NCBI GenBank assembly: GCA_963970005.1
Contig: CAXAMN010021562.1
Span: forward strand, 1,023,321-1,087,320
From: Durusdinium trenchii
Lineage: Eukaryota > Sar > Dinophyceae > Suessiales > Symbiodiniaceae
Length of the DNA: 64,000 nucleotides
Reading direction: 5' to 3'
In this document: piece after piece, positions 12,990-23,566 of the stretch
How positions within the stretch are numbered: position 1 is the first letter of the stretch
Layout of the letters: every line of letters starts with the position of its first letter
Notes under the pieces: generated by a model
What the model saw: only the letters and a program-made list of their open reading frames with translations
What the model was told of the DNA's origin: nothing
Databases searched by the model: none
Translations under genes and position numbers: made by a program

Positions 12990-14930
12990 CGCGCGAATCA
13001 CTCCCGCTCGATCTCGCTGCAGGTCTCGTGCTGCCAGCCGCCGGTGTCCCCATCGATGATCTGGACTTCGGGACCGGAGAACTCCCGGTAAAGCCCGGGA
13101 ACGAACACGCCGAAGGCATCCCGAAAACAGGGTGGGTGTGATGAAACCAAAGGGAGGATCCGTGAATTTGTGAATCCAGTGAATCCTGTTAAACAACTCT
13201 ACAAGAAAAAGAACTTGCAAGAAAAACTCTGTTGAAAACCCTTTTCTCCATGTTGCATCCACTTGCATGATAGTTCTTAAGTGCTTTACACGACAAGAGC
13301 AACAGTTTTTGTCCCATCCACACAATAGCGAATTTGGATGTCACTCATAGCCAATGAACATCGACCTTCGTTCCCATCCTGCTCCCCCAGCACGGGCCCC
13401 CATCCACGCTGACAACCCCACCTTTTGCAGGTTGGGGAAAGGGCTCTGGGCCACCTGGGGCCATTGACCCTTCACTGCCTCTGCGCTTCGAAGAGAAACA
13501 AGCCGTACAGGTGGAGGGCGTGGGAACTGGGATAATTTTAATATGTTTATGTAAATGAATGGTACACCAGCGTGAGTTAGTGAGGGAGTAGTGAGGGAGG
13601 GAGGGAACAAGGGAGTGAGGGAGCGAGGGATGGGAGGCGAGCTGGCCAAATTATGTACAAACTGCGCATGTCCATCCAAGTTTGGGCGGAAAAAGTCTGT
13701 ACACACCATTGCACACCCCCCTTCTTTCAAGTCTTGATCCAATCACATGCAGGAAATCCATGAAAATGAAAAAACGTGTTGAATAAGATTCCGCCTCTGA
13801 GCGCTCGTTGGCGGCTGCCAACTGCTTCTCCAAGTCTGAGATGATGCTTTGCAGGTCCTGCTCAGTCTCGCGTGCACGTCAGACACACAAGGTGAATCTC
13901 GCTAGGCAGTCGGGTGGATTGACGATAGATTGGGAGGGATTGTGAGGGATTGACGTGTAGGTCCAGGTACTCACTCCAGCAAAGCTCTCCAGGCCCCCTC
14001 ACCACCATCGACTTGAACACTCCAACCATCCCCAAAACAGCCTCTGTATGACTGCCATGACTGCCCAAAAAGAAAAACAAATGAGAAGGAATGGCCACTC
14101 CGTGTGCGGAGTGGAAGAAAAACAACACTCGCTCCCCCCAAACAGCACACCGAGCTCGGAGCGAGCAGTCGTCGCTCGCCTGCTCTTCGGCTTCTTGTGG
14201 GCTCAGCACGACGCTCTTCGCACAGCTGGACGCGCCCGGCGAGGCGCCCGGCGAGGACGCGCTCGGCGAGGCCGAGACGCCTCGGGGGAGCGGGGCGGGG
14301 CGGAGCGGGGGGAGCGGGGATCGGGCGGGTGGGTGGTTGCCAAGATCTGAAAGAAAGGGAATAGAAAAAAGCAATACAAACATATGACCAGGGCCTCAAC
14401 GGAGTCGGAAAATGGGTTGCACTAATCCTACATCTTCCAAAACCAATGGAAAAAAATAACATGTTCTTTTCTTAGAGTTGGTGGCTTTTGGATGGTATTA
14501 CAGTGGTTTGAAAAGACCCGCACTGCTTCGGATGCCGTTTTGGATCGTTGCGAATCGGGCAGTTCCGGCTGTAAAGATGTGTTGCTTGCGTGGAGGACAA
14601 CCTAAGACATAATCTCATCCAACCAATCGGTGAGTCCACGTTGTCTCTTCAGCCAGTCTTCAGCCAGGGTCTCATGAATTTTTTCCACGTTGTCTCTTCA
14701 TGGTTCACGTTCGGTTCGTGGATCCGGGTTCTCATCCAGCTAGGATGACTGTAGTACGACAGCTCAAGCCGTGATCCAGAGACGCGGTCGCACCTTTTTG
14801 AGGCTTTCGCCGTGGCCGGAGTTTCCCTGGACGCCCAGCCGAAGCTTGTCGAAGGACCGCCCCACGGGCAGGTCTCGCCCCACGAGCTGGGCCTGTACCC
14901 AGGTGCTCCGACCGAAAATGGCACCAATCA
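12990..14930 (-). CDS. Candidate exons of an unidentified minus-strand gene
   Basis: Four minus-strand stretches look coding, with GC-rich third positions, but no family is recognised. In transcript order they are about 14930-14790 (FGRSTWVQAQLVGRDLPVGR then SFDKLRLGVQGNSGHGESLK), about 14300-14150 (LAERVLAGRLAGRVQLCEER, alanine- and arginine-rich), about 13865-13790 (TEQDLQSIISDLEKQLAAAN, a clear coiled coil) and about 13120-12995 (VFVPGLYREFSGPEVQIIDG then DTGGWQHETCSEIE). They lie between the last SelR exon and the complete PDZ gene, so they are either a separate gene or, for the first, extra 3-prime exons of the SelR gene. Intron phases were not resolved. Confidence 0.35.
13595..13613 (+). 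other. G-quadruplex-type motif
   Basis: GGGAGGGAGGGAACAAGGG has four G3 runs with loops of 1, 1 and 5 bases, within a longer GAGGGA-rich stretch (13570-13640). It lies outside the exons seen. Confidence 0.5.
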
Positions 14931-15338
14931 CACCGAGATGTCACTCCAAATGTTGAGACTTGGGGACTCTCGAGGCAGTCCCAAGTAAACCACCTGGCCT
15001 GTACTGCGTGATCGGCTCTGGAAGCAAGTCTTGTCACACTTCGTTTTTGGTGGCCACAAAGGATTACAACAAGAAATGGCGGCGGGATTGCCAAAAGGCG
15101 CCTCCCCTACCTCGACAGTTTTGTGCCCTACCATCTTGAGTTTTTGTGCCCTACGCTACATTGAAGACTGACTTCCAAGAAATCTGGACCCTGTTCCTCT
15201 GTTCAGTCTGTTGCATGTCTCGCAGGGGACGCCGGGACCACCACTCTCAAACAACAAAAGGTGAACGGTGAACTCATTGACCTTTTTTCCAAGCTGTCGG
15301 TGTCCCCTGTCTGGCGAAAGAGACCAATTCCTCTAGAC

Positions 15339-18300
15339 CACGAAGTCCACTGGGTTGCCTGCAATGCAGGACAAATCCATGCAGTAGCGCGGCCCCGCAG
15401 CATCGGGCAAGTAGCTCCCCAGATGTGTGCCGCAAGAGGAATACACAAAGCCATCCTGGCGCAGCGTTTTGAAAACGCTGTCAGAAGCAGCCGGCGGTTG
15501 CTGTGACCACAACGCAGAAATTCAGTGCAACAATGCATATGTGTGTGTGTGGAACGTCTAGGCTGCGCCCAACTGCCAATGTCCAACTACCTCGGCTGAA
15601 TCTGTAACCCAGGCTGCTTCTCTGGAATGTGTTGACCCATGCTGAACCCCAGATCAGGATTTGGCTCAAGGTGCCCCACCCATCATGGCCCAAATTACGT
15701 ACTGCAGATGAGGAACTCACAATTCGACGCGTTTTTTCAATTGTCTCCAAATCCCTTTCAACGTTGAAAAGATCGAGAAAGGTTCCTGGGGTGCACAAGA
15801 TCGTCCGAAAAATCACGAGGTCACCCACTCTTTCGCTGAATCGATCATGCTCAAGACTTCAAACCTGCAGAAAGGAGGAAAGAACTGCCGGCACTCAAAC
15901 CACTGATTCTAATATCAACATTCCCCAATGCCTCCTGCGGCCGCTCCCCCTCAGCCCCACGCTCGCTGCTCGGACACCCAGTTCGGCCGACGGACTTCAC
16001 TCCTTGTCCACCTTCACGTGCTCTGAGAAGACCTCCTCCTGCGAAGCGACCAACCCCATGCGACGTCGAAGAACCGAAAGAACTGAGGTCTTTTCTGGTC
16101 CTACATAGACCAAATGACCTGGTCATCCTCCAAAATATTCCAAAACACCAGAGTTCACAAGAGATGATCAGAGTCTACCAGTCTTTTGTCTTAGTCCAGA
16201 CTTGCCAGAACTTGCATGAAGGGTCTTGAGATCTTCTCACCTTCCAAGTCACAAGGACGAGCGGTCTCGCCGCTGTGGGCAAAAAACTCTGACTCCGGGT
16301 GAGTAAATCCTGCCGACCGGCCACGGGAAACCATGTTTTGAGATCGGTCCTTGACATGCCTTGGACATGCATGCCCTGTGTACTACATGCTGGAAAAAGA
16401 TTGAAAAAAGGTCGTATACATATTAGCATGAATATTGTATACTGTGTCCCAAACGTCCGATCCCGGTGGGCTTTGTGTAATTACTGAATGGATGAATGCT
16501 TCGGATGAATTTTGAGTTCAAGATGCATCCGGTCCTTGCGAAACGATGGCCAGCCATGTTCATCCGTATCAGCCTTGAAGTCCGCCATGCTCCTGAAACG
16601 GCCGGAGCCAAGGCTTCTGGGTGTCCAGTGCGGTGTCCAGAAACCCTTCGACCGCCGATCTTGGAGGCTTCTGGGTGGGACGTGTCTGTTGAAAGTATCG
16701 GCCTCACCGCCTCGCGCATCAAAAGCAATCCCCCATCCACTTTTGAGGCCCCAAATTGCCGATTAGACCCAAACAACTAATTGTCCATGAAAGATCCGCC
16801 TTGCCTTCAATACTGCAAGAGTTGTCCCACTGCGCCACCGCCACATCGGCGACCCCTCTGATCCCAGGCCGGTGCCCTCACCCCCGTTGTGCGCCTGTTT
16901 ACTGGCGCTTTGAAGAGTGGTAGCCCGCAAACAGAGTCATAGAAAGTGGTGACTCCCTCCAAGCTCTTGAAGAGCGCAATATCTGGAGCCTGCCCCGCTG
17001 CTGGGGCAGCGATGAAGGGGAGGAAGGAAGCAGAAATGCGCATACCAGTTTCTTCTGCAACATGGCCGGTCCATGCCCATTCCATGTGGACATCATACAG
17101 TCGGAGTATAAAAGGAGTTCTACAATATTGTGGTCATCAAAATGGTGAGACCCCAGAATTGGTCCCTTTGTTGGAGTTCTACAGAGTCTATAGACTAACA
17201 CCGGCTCGGAACTTCCCTAACCGTAAGCCATGTCTGGCTTGTCACACACTGGATGCTTCGACTTCAGGATCCTCAGCCGCACGCACGGAACAGCCTCAGA
17301 ACCTTTGATCATCTTTGATTGAAACTCCCTTATGACTCTTGTGGGGGCCTCCAACTAGACTGAAAAACACTGCATTTAATTCGATGGCTGCCAGCTGCTG
17401 CTGCCACTGCTACATGGCGACCAGCAACAGGCTCTCACGGCCTGGTACAGGAATTGCGGCTCGGCATAGACCTCCCAAAGGCCATTTGAATCTCCACCAA
17501 AGGGTCCGGTACTCTGCAAGACTGTGATTAGACCTTTGACCTGGCTGTGCCTGAATGACAATATCAAGTTTGGTCTTTGAATAGAGTTTCGGCTGCCCTT
17601 TTTTAAGCCCCATATGAACACGTGGCGCTGCAGGTTCATCAGCTCAACACCCAAGACTGGGATTCCTCTGTCAGGTGCTAAAACTATATATATATATATG
17701 TGTGAGAAATGGCACTCCACTTACAAACGCGGCACAGGCAATTAAGAGATGGTGTGCCAATGACTCTTCCAAACCGACAGTGACACGTCATGCCAAGACC
17801 AAATCTATCAGTTGGGAGGTGTTCAAAAGTAACCTGTCTGACTCAGATGTCGCTGTCACAAAGGTTTTGGCATGTCGCTGACCAACTGACCCACCAGACT
17901 GACCCACGGAGCACTGGTCACCCCACGCACCCGGGGTGCACCCGGGGTGCACCCGGGGTGCGTGCATCGCTGTCCCCAGTATCGTGCCTTGGTGCGGGTG
18001 TCGCAGCACACCGCCTCCGCCAGGCTCTCGGAGGGGTCCACAGGCACTGGCACGGTGGGCTCCTAGCGGTGGACACCGAAGGGAGAAGAGGTCGCCCAGG
18101 TTGCCTGGTCCTGGGAACTACATGTGTTACATGGCGGCTACTAAGTACTGTATATAGTGTATATCTGTATTCCGTTCATCCCCAGCCTATTCTATCCTTT
18201 GCTAATGAACGCCCACATCTCAAGTTTCCGCAACGGGGTCCACTCGTTTGAGACTGAGTTCGCAAAACGTGGTGGTGGCTCGATCGATCTTGAGATCACA

Positions 18301-20296
18301 ACAAGTACAATCGGTGGTATCTTAGGAAATTGGAGCAAGTTGTCTTGAGGCGATTTGGTGAAAAAACAAAAACAAAAAATGGAACACACTGGATCTTGAT
18401 CTACTTTAATCACATAGGACAACTTGTCATGTGCACAAAGCTCCAGGTCCAGCGGTTGGCCACGGCACAAATGATATGTATGTATATATATATACATACA
18501 ATGTTTAGAACCGAACGGAACGAGAACAGAAGCCAAAGAACCTTGGATTCAAATCTTGATCAGCATTGACACCAGCAGCAGCGCTCAAAACACTTTGTGT
18601 ATGATCCACAGCAACCATCAGACCTGCCCGCATCACTGGTCCTCTTTCGTACAAGTCCTTCACAACCAGTCCGTCGTCTTTGTCAGAACCACTTCATAAC
18701 TCCTTCACCTGGTGTGTTTTCGTCAGCTCTTGAGCAGTTAACCCAGTTCTCATCACAGCCATCTTCCCAGTTCTTCCACGTTCGCTCCTTCCGGCTGGAG
18801 ACGTTGTAGCGAAGCTTCCTCTGCACCGGTTTGCCGCATCCATCATACTGAGAGGGCACACCACCCAGCGCCAGCTGATCTGGACGGGCCACGATGGACT
18901 TCACCTCGCGGTGGAGGAGATTCTCTGTATATAGACCTGTCATAGACAGATAGTTCGTAGATCCCCACCAAAAATGTATTGGAAACCGTGCCACTATCTA
19001 TTTGGGGATTACTATAAAGTGGAACCCACCCCAGATCTAAGCTTGGTACCTGGACTCAAACGTCTGGTCTCGTGTCTGAATTGTGGAAGCTAAAGCTAAG
19101 GCCCACAAAAACGGATGATTCAGTGGACAAAAGCACGCATCGCCGGATCGCCTTCATTTGCCCACTTCGACCCTTCCATGGTGACTTGTCTCCTAAAAAT
19201 ATGGATCTGAAGCCTCGTTCCCATGTTGAACAGCCCCATGGTGGTGACCCGAGTTCACTCTCTTGATGACCTCATCTCAGATGCCATCGAAGCCCTGCCT
19301 CTAGGTGCACTTTCCCCAGCGCCCCCTCGGCCCAAAGCTCCACACGCCGGATCTTGGACAAGGTCGATGCGCTCACGCAAACGCTCGGGTCCTGCACTTC
19401 ATGCTAAAACGACCTTCCCAAGCTCCACGAAACGGAAACTATAAAGACCAACACAAGCTCACGCACACATTGCGACATCATGCAACATCTATGATGTATC
19501 AATCTGCTCCTAACTAGTTTTACTTTGGTTTACATGTGTTTTACATTGTTTTGATTTTACCATGTTTGCTTCATGTCACCAACACCTCTGCGGCCAACGG
19601 ACCCCGTGCGCTCACCGGCTCATGTTTCCTCTGCGCAGGTGGAGGTCTGCTCACCGGTGGCCGGGCTCCATTTGTCGCTAAAGGCGCTCCAGGGAAGGAG
19701 CACCTCCACCGGAACAAGGATCGAGTCCGTGAACTCACCAGTGGGTCAGTGACTCCCGGCAGAGACACCCAGTGAAATGCTAGCTGGGATGGCGGGTGGG
19801 GATTTGGAAGGCATTGAGAATTCAGAAGGCACCGATGCTTTTGCAACAGGTTCTCTTGACATCTTTTCCCGTCCAGTTCGAGCGACGCATCGCGCAGCAA
19901 CGCCCATTCCTCGGCTCACCTCAGCAAAGCTGCTATTGCCCGCGGAAGGCACCTCTCACTCATCTCCACAGCCATAAGAGGGGCGGGCAAAGCTTCTTCT
20001 GGCAAGTGGGTAGAGAACTTCTTGTAGCTCTTTGACTCCCTGTCAAGGTCAAGAACTCCTTCAACGTACGCGATCCCCTCTAAATGCCCACAAGACTTTG
20101 CAGGCTCGGCTTTCGACTTGGGCCTCGTCTCCCGGCCTACCCCAGCCATAGCCATAGCCTACCCCATCTGCCACCCCCGAAGATGCCACACCTGGAACTT
20201 CGCCTTGAAGCAGCCACGGCTTAGGGGGATGGAGCCGCCCCCGGCGCAAGCGTAGCTAGGCGACGACGTGCCACTGGCGAAGGAGACCCGGAAGCC
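15339..20296 (-). CDS. CIA30-SelR fusion, C-terminal part: half CIA30 domain plus methionine sulfoxide reductase B domain
   Basis: Ten exons join in frame: 20296-20192, 19733-19629, 19391-19299, 18904-18788, 18062-17988, 17471-17442 (30 nt), 16989-16895, 16592-16535, 16038-16003 and 15455-15339, about 277 residues. The first three complete a CIA30 (complex I intermediate-associated protein 30) fold: GFRVSFASG, GGGSIPLSRGCFKAKF, WSAFSDKWSPATGEQT and LSKIRRVELWAEGALGKVHL. The later exons form a SelR/MsrB domain that would reduce methionine-R-sulfoxide: TTFYDSVCGLPLFKAPVN, DEHGWPSFRK, SSCGTHLGSYLPD and GPRYCMDLSC, whose RYC cysteine is the expected nucleophile. Each zinc-type CxxC pair keeps one cysteine only. 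The first exon starts in mid-domain at phase 0, and no start codon or N-terminal CIA30 exon was found in the 3 kb upstream; the matching N-terminal half is at 51537-53058. Only two or three donors are GT; the rest are GC or GA. The last exon ends at GT without a visible stop, so the C terminus may continue. Confidence 0.83.
17926..17962. repeat. Triple GC-rich near-palindromic repeat in an intron
   Basis: Three tandem 11-bp units of CACCCGGGGTG type, each close to self-complementary, begin about 25 bp inside the intron after the SelR-gene exon 18062-17988. Confidence 0.7.
18957..19016 (+). repeat. MITE-like element, copy 1
   Basis: The segment begins GTAGATCCCC, contains AATGTATTGGAAAC and CTATCTATTTGGGGA, and ends ACTATA. 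It matches 41034-41092 closely. The ends GTAGATCCCC and GGGGATTACTAT are imperfect inverted repeats. It lies in the GC-donor intron between exons 19391-19299 and 18904-18788. Confidence 0.65.
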
Positions 20297-21806
20297 CTGG
20301 AGCGGGCGACCACGTGTGCGCGGCGGCCGCGGCCAGGGATCCGGGGAGTTTCCTGTGTGTAATCACAGAGTTCAAATGTGTGGCGGATGTGTAGTTCCGA
20401 ACCAAAGACTGCTCCCACATCACTTGAGCTGGATCATTCAGCCAACTCATAAGCATCTGTTTTCAAGACAAAAGACTGCACCAACGGTCCTTTTCGGTGG
20501 AGATCAGGGAGGCAAAGCTGAGATTGGCTTCCCGAAATGAGCTAAATTCCCTCAAGTATCTCAAGTCCTAAGCGGCTAAGCGGAACATTGCTGACTAATC
20601 GCAAGTGATTCTAGACCCACTTGCCCATCATCTGGCCGCACACTGCCCCCAACCAATGGCACCCATGCAAACCGCTTTTCACCTATCCTCTCGACATGCC
20701 ATTGCGGCCCCCCAGCTTTGTGGGGCCGCGCTGAACTCGTCTCAGGAATCAAAGCAAAGGTTGAAAGCTACAAGTTGGAACACATGAGGGCAACAACCAA
20801 AAAACGTTCGACCCAAAAAATGCTGCTGGTTGCGGAAGGAGAGTGTTCTCTTCCCTCCAAGCCAGAGACCATCTTCATCTCTCTTTCCAAGGTGTCTTGA
20901 TTTGAACTCCTTTGGTCTGCTTCAAACCTCTGCAGGTCACTGCAGTCGCAGCTGGGGAAAAAACACAGCTGAGCTGTTCGGGCAGCGAAGCTCAGTCTCA
21001 CCAGCGGGAAGCCACGGGGTCACAGTTCTTTGGATTCAATGAGTGGTTGGACAACAAAGCAGCAGGTGTCCACGGTTTGGTTGGAAGCTTCTGGTTTTTT
21101 CTGGCAGTCAACAGCCCAATAAACGTACATATACACATGTCACATGTCTTTGTCCTTCTCGGTTGATGTTTGATATTAAATATGTCATGCCTCTTTGACC
21201 TCAGGAATGATTGTGGGACGCCAGCAGTGGGAGACTGGGAGCAGAATGTACAACTGCTGTTGGTGGGCAAGTTGCTTTCCTCATTGGATGGTTATCCCAA
21301 GCCACGGCAATTCAACACCAAAAGCAGAAGTTCTCTACTTATGTCATCCTATCTCCACCTTGTCCGCCAACAGCTTCCTTTTTACCACAGGTCGCAGTTG
21401 TCAAAACAGTCCTATGGCATCTTCCATCAGCTTTGCTGCCGGGCTCTGCCGGCGGATTCTGGGGTCGCCATCCATAAGCATTTACACCGGATTCCTCAAT
21501 TTGTGATAGAAACAGAATCCAATGCATTTCCCCATTGAGATGAGTCACACAAATTCCTAAACCTTCTCGCATCTGGACGGCCTCCCAGTGATCCAATGGT
21601 CACGTGAGTTGGTCCTGAAGCCTTCAAACAGGTTGGGTCGATACGGGAAAGACCTATAAGAGGAATGAGTCCAAACCAGGCACTGCTCACTTCCTCACGC
21701 CCTGAAAATTCACTGGCAGCACTCGCAAACTCCCACCCAAAACGTACTTACCCCCTTCCTTTCTCCCCCCCAAAAAAAAGGAAACGACGAAACTCACGCC
21801 ATTCAC
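20297..21806. other. Upstream flank of the CIA30-SelR C-terminal half; no CIA30 N-terminal exons seen
   Basis: I looked on the minus strand for the expected CIA30 N-terminal signatures (NDPVMGG, APGFI, LRSSTP) and found none. Weak exon-like fragments occur at about 20850-20930 and 21410-21475, without recognisable family features. Confidence 0.5.
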
Positions 21807-21898
21807 GTGAACTCCCGGATCTTCTGAAGCACCGCCTCAGGCAGTTCGGGTCTCTGCCGTCGCAACGCCTCCAAGACGCGCTGGACCCAGAGCGCCAT
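21807..21898 (-). CDS. Short candidate first exon of unknown gene
   Basis: From an ATG at 21898 the minus strand reads MALWVQRVLEALRRQRPELP, then EAVLQKIREF, and reaches a GTGAAT donor at 21806. It is helical with GC-rich third positions. It could begin an unidentified gene or be an internal exon whose frame continues upstream (GLEEDG). Not recognised. Confidence 0.4.
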
Positions 21899-22029
21899 GC
21901 CGTCCTCTTCCAGGCCTCGCGAGCGGGGCCCTCGACCGGATCGGATCGGTTGAATGTTTGGACTCTTTCGTCTTACGGATTCTTCCAGAGACCAAAAACT
22001 ACAGTAATTGACCTCAGAGGATCTCAGAG

Positions 22030-23450
22030 GGGGGTCCTTCACAGAGAGAGAGAGAGAGAGAGAAAAATAAAATAAAATATAATGCTGGGGCACCCTTCAA
22101 AAGAAGATCCCCATAGAATCCCTAGATTTGGTGACGGTCATTTCGTTGCATGACTTTGAGTAAATTGCAGTCTTCCACAGGGGGAAAGGATTGGTGGTCT
22201 TTTCTGGCCCGGCCGGCGGCCCTTGCACCCTTCAGTCCTTCAGTCGGTGAGATTTCCCGAGCTGAGGTGCGATGAAAAATACGCCTGCAAACCTAAATTG
22301 AACTCCCAAATTCACCATACCATTGTGGCGCTTGGTCTTATACCAAGTCATATCAGTCATAGCGTATATACCTGAACCCCCGACAACACGACCAAAGCAC
22401 AGCTTCTGGGTTCTTTCAGCCCTTCCTTCAACCCCAGACACGTTTGAGCAGCCGCGATTGAAGGGAATGGCTCCCCAGCACTGCCCCACGGGCCAATAGG
22501 GCTTTCAGCGCAGGCTTGCATCGTTGGACCCAACCGCCTCGTCCGAAACGTAACGGCGGATGCCAAGAAAGGTAACGGCAGGTTTCTAAGCTGAACTTTG
22601 TTAATGTAAGCTGCGCCCTGTGAGGCAAAACAATGAAAACCTACTTCCATTGACTTTAAATTGTCATCATGACATCGATATACATATATATATATATACT
22701 GTATCTATATATATATATATATTGACACCTTTATGTAAAATTTATAGTGCTATGTCCTTTGCTTTTTTGCAATTGTTTGTTGGCTGAGATTGTAATTATA
22801 CTGTAAGACATACACTTCGAACATATTGTAGAAAACCGTGTTTCTTCTTCTTTCCACAGGTGGGAAAATCTAAGTGTATAGGTCGCGATGTCATAGAGAC
22901 CGGGGTGCTACTCGGAATCCCCGTGCGTTGGAAACCTTGCTTTCCTAGTTTGCCGTGATGTCAGCAGGGCAGTGTACTGGTGTCCCACCGTCCCGGCTCT
23001 ACCTGTCTAATACGAATCCCTAGCCAGCTACCATGAAGCCGCTGATGTCTGTAAATGCCGGTTGTACCTGGCTATTTTTGACCAAATCTTCAAAAACCCA
23101 AGGGTACTTTTAACTTTTCAAGAACGCCTCAAAATTTTGCGTGTCCCAAAATCCCAAAACCTTCATCAAATGCCGTTATTTACGACGTTCTTTGCATTCG
23201 ATGTTCAACAACCTTTAAAAAACCCGGGCTTCTTGCCCGAAAAATGGCCTGCGATTAACTATGCCATCCGGGTACACACGCCCCAGCACCTTCGGTGCGG
23301 GCGGATTTTGATGATTATGCACATTGGGATGATTTTGGAAAGCATGTTCGCATCTAAGCTATTAAAAACTTGTATTATATAGGTGGTGCTTCCAGAAGAG
23401 ATGAACTTAGGTAGCAATTGCTACTGGCCTCATAGGAAGCAGCACAATGT
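22030..23450. other. Mostly non-coding, repeat-rich stretch
   Basis: It holds an (AG)n tract at about 22039-22062 and (TA)n tracts at about 22680-22722. Open frames at 22360-22650 (minus) and 23062-23382 (plus) have no family features. This is the downstream flank of the 754-residue gene. Confidence 0.5.
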
Positions 23451-23482
23451 GCATTAGCGTGCATTAGTGCCTATTAGCGTGC
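23451..23482 (+). repeat. Decamer repeat, short downstream copy
   Basis: Three in-phase decamers, GCATTAGCGT, GCATTAGTGC and CTATTAGCGT, are the same motif as the large array at 27456-27740. They end about 85 bp beyond the stop codon of the 754-residue gene, so the motif lies on both sides of that gene. Confidence 0.75.
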
Positions 23483-23566
23483 TCATGGACCCCTTCCTGA
23501 CGCGACCACTCTTTTGGCTGGAAAAGCTGGTTGTACCTGTCTGTGGGCCGGTGGGGAAAATGGCCA

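Noticed and set aside
15655..15671. ATTTGGCTCAAG, resembling the 3-prime end of the dinoflagellate spliced leader
   Set aside because: Only 11-12 bases match, on the plus strand inside the minus-strand gene region, and the upstream part (CCGTAGCC) is absent; not enough for a spliced-leader relic.
19920..20095. Minus-strand frame VEGVLDLDRESKSYKKFSTH as a CIA30 exon
   Set aside because: It looks coding and ends at GTGAGC, but it falls between exons 20296-20192 and 19733-19629, which already join in phase and in family sequence; treated as intronic.
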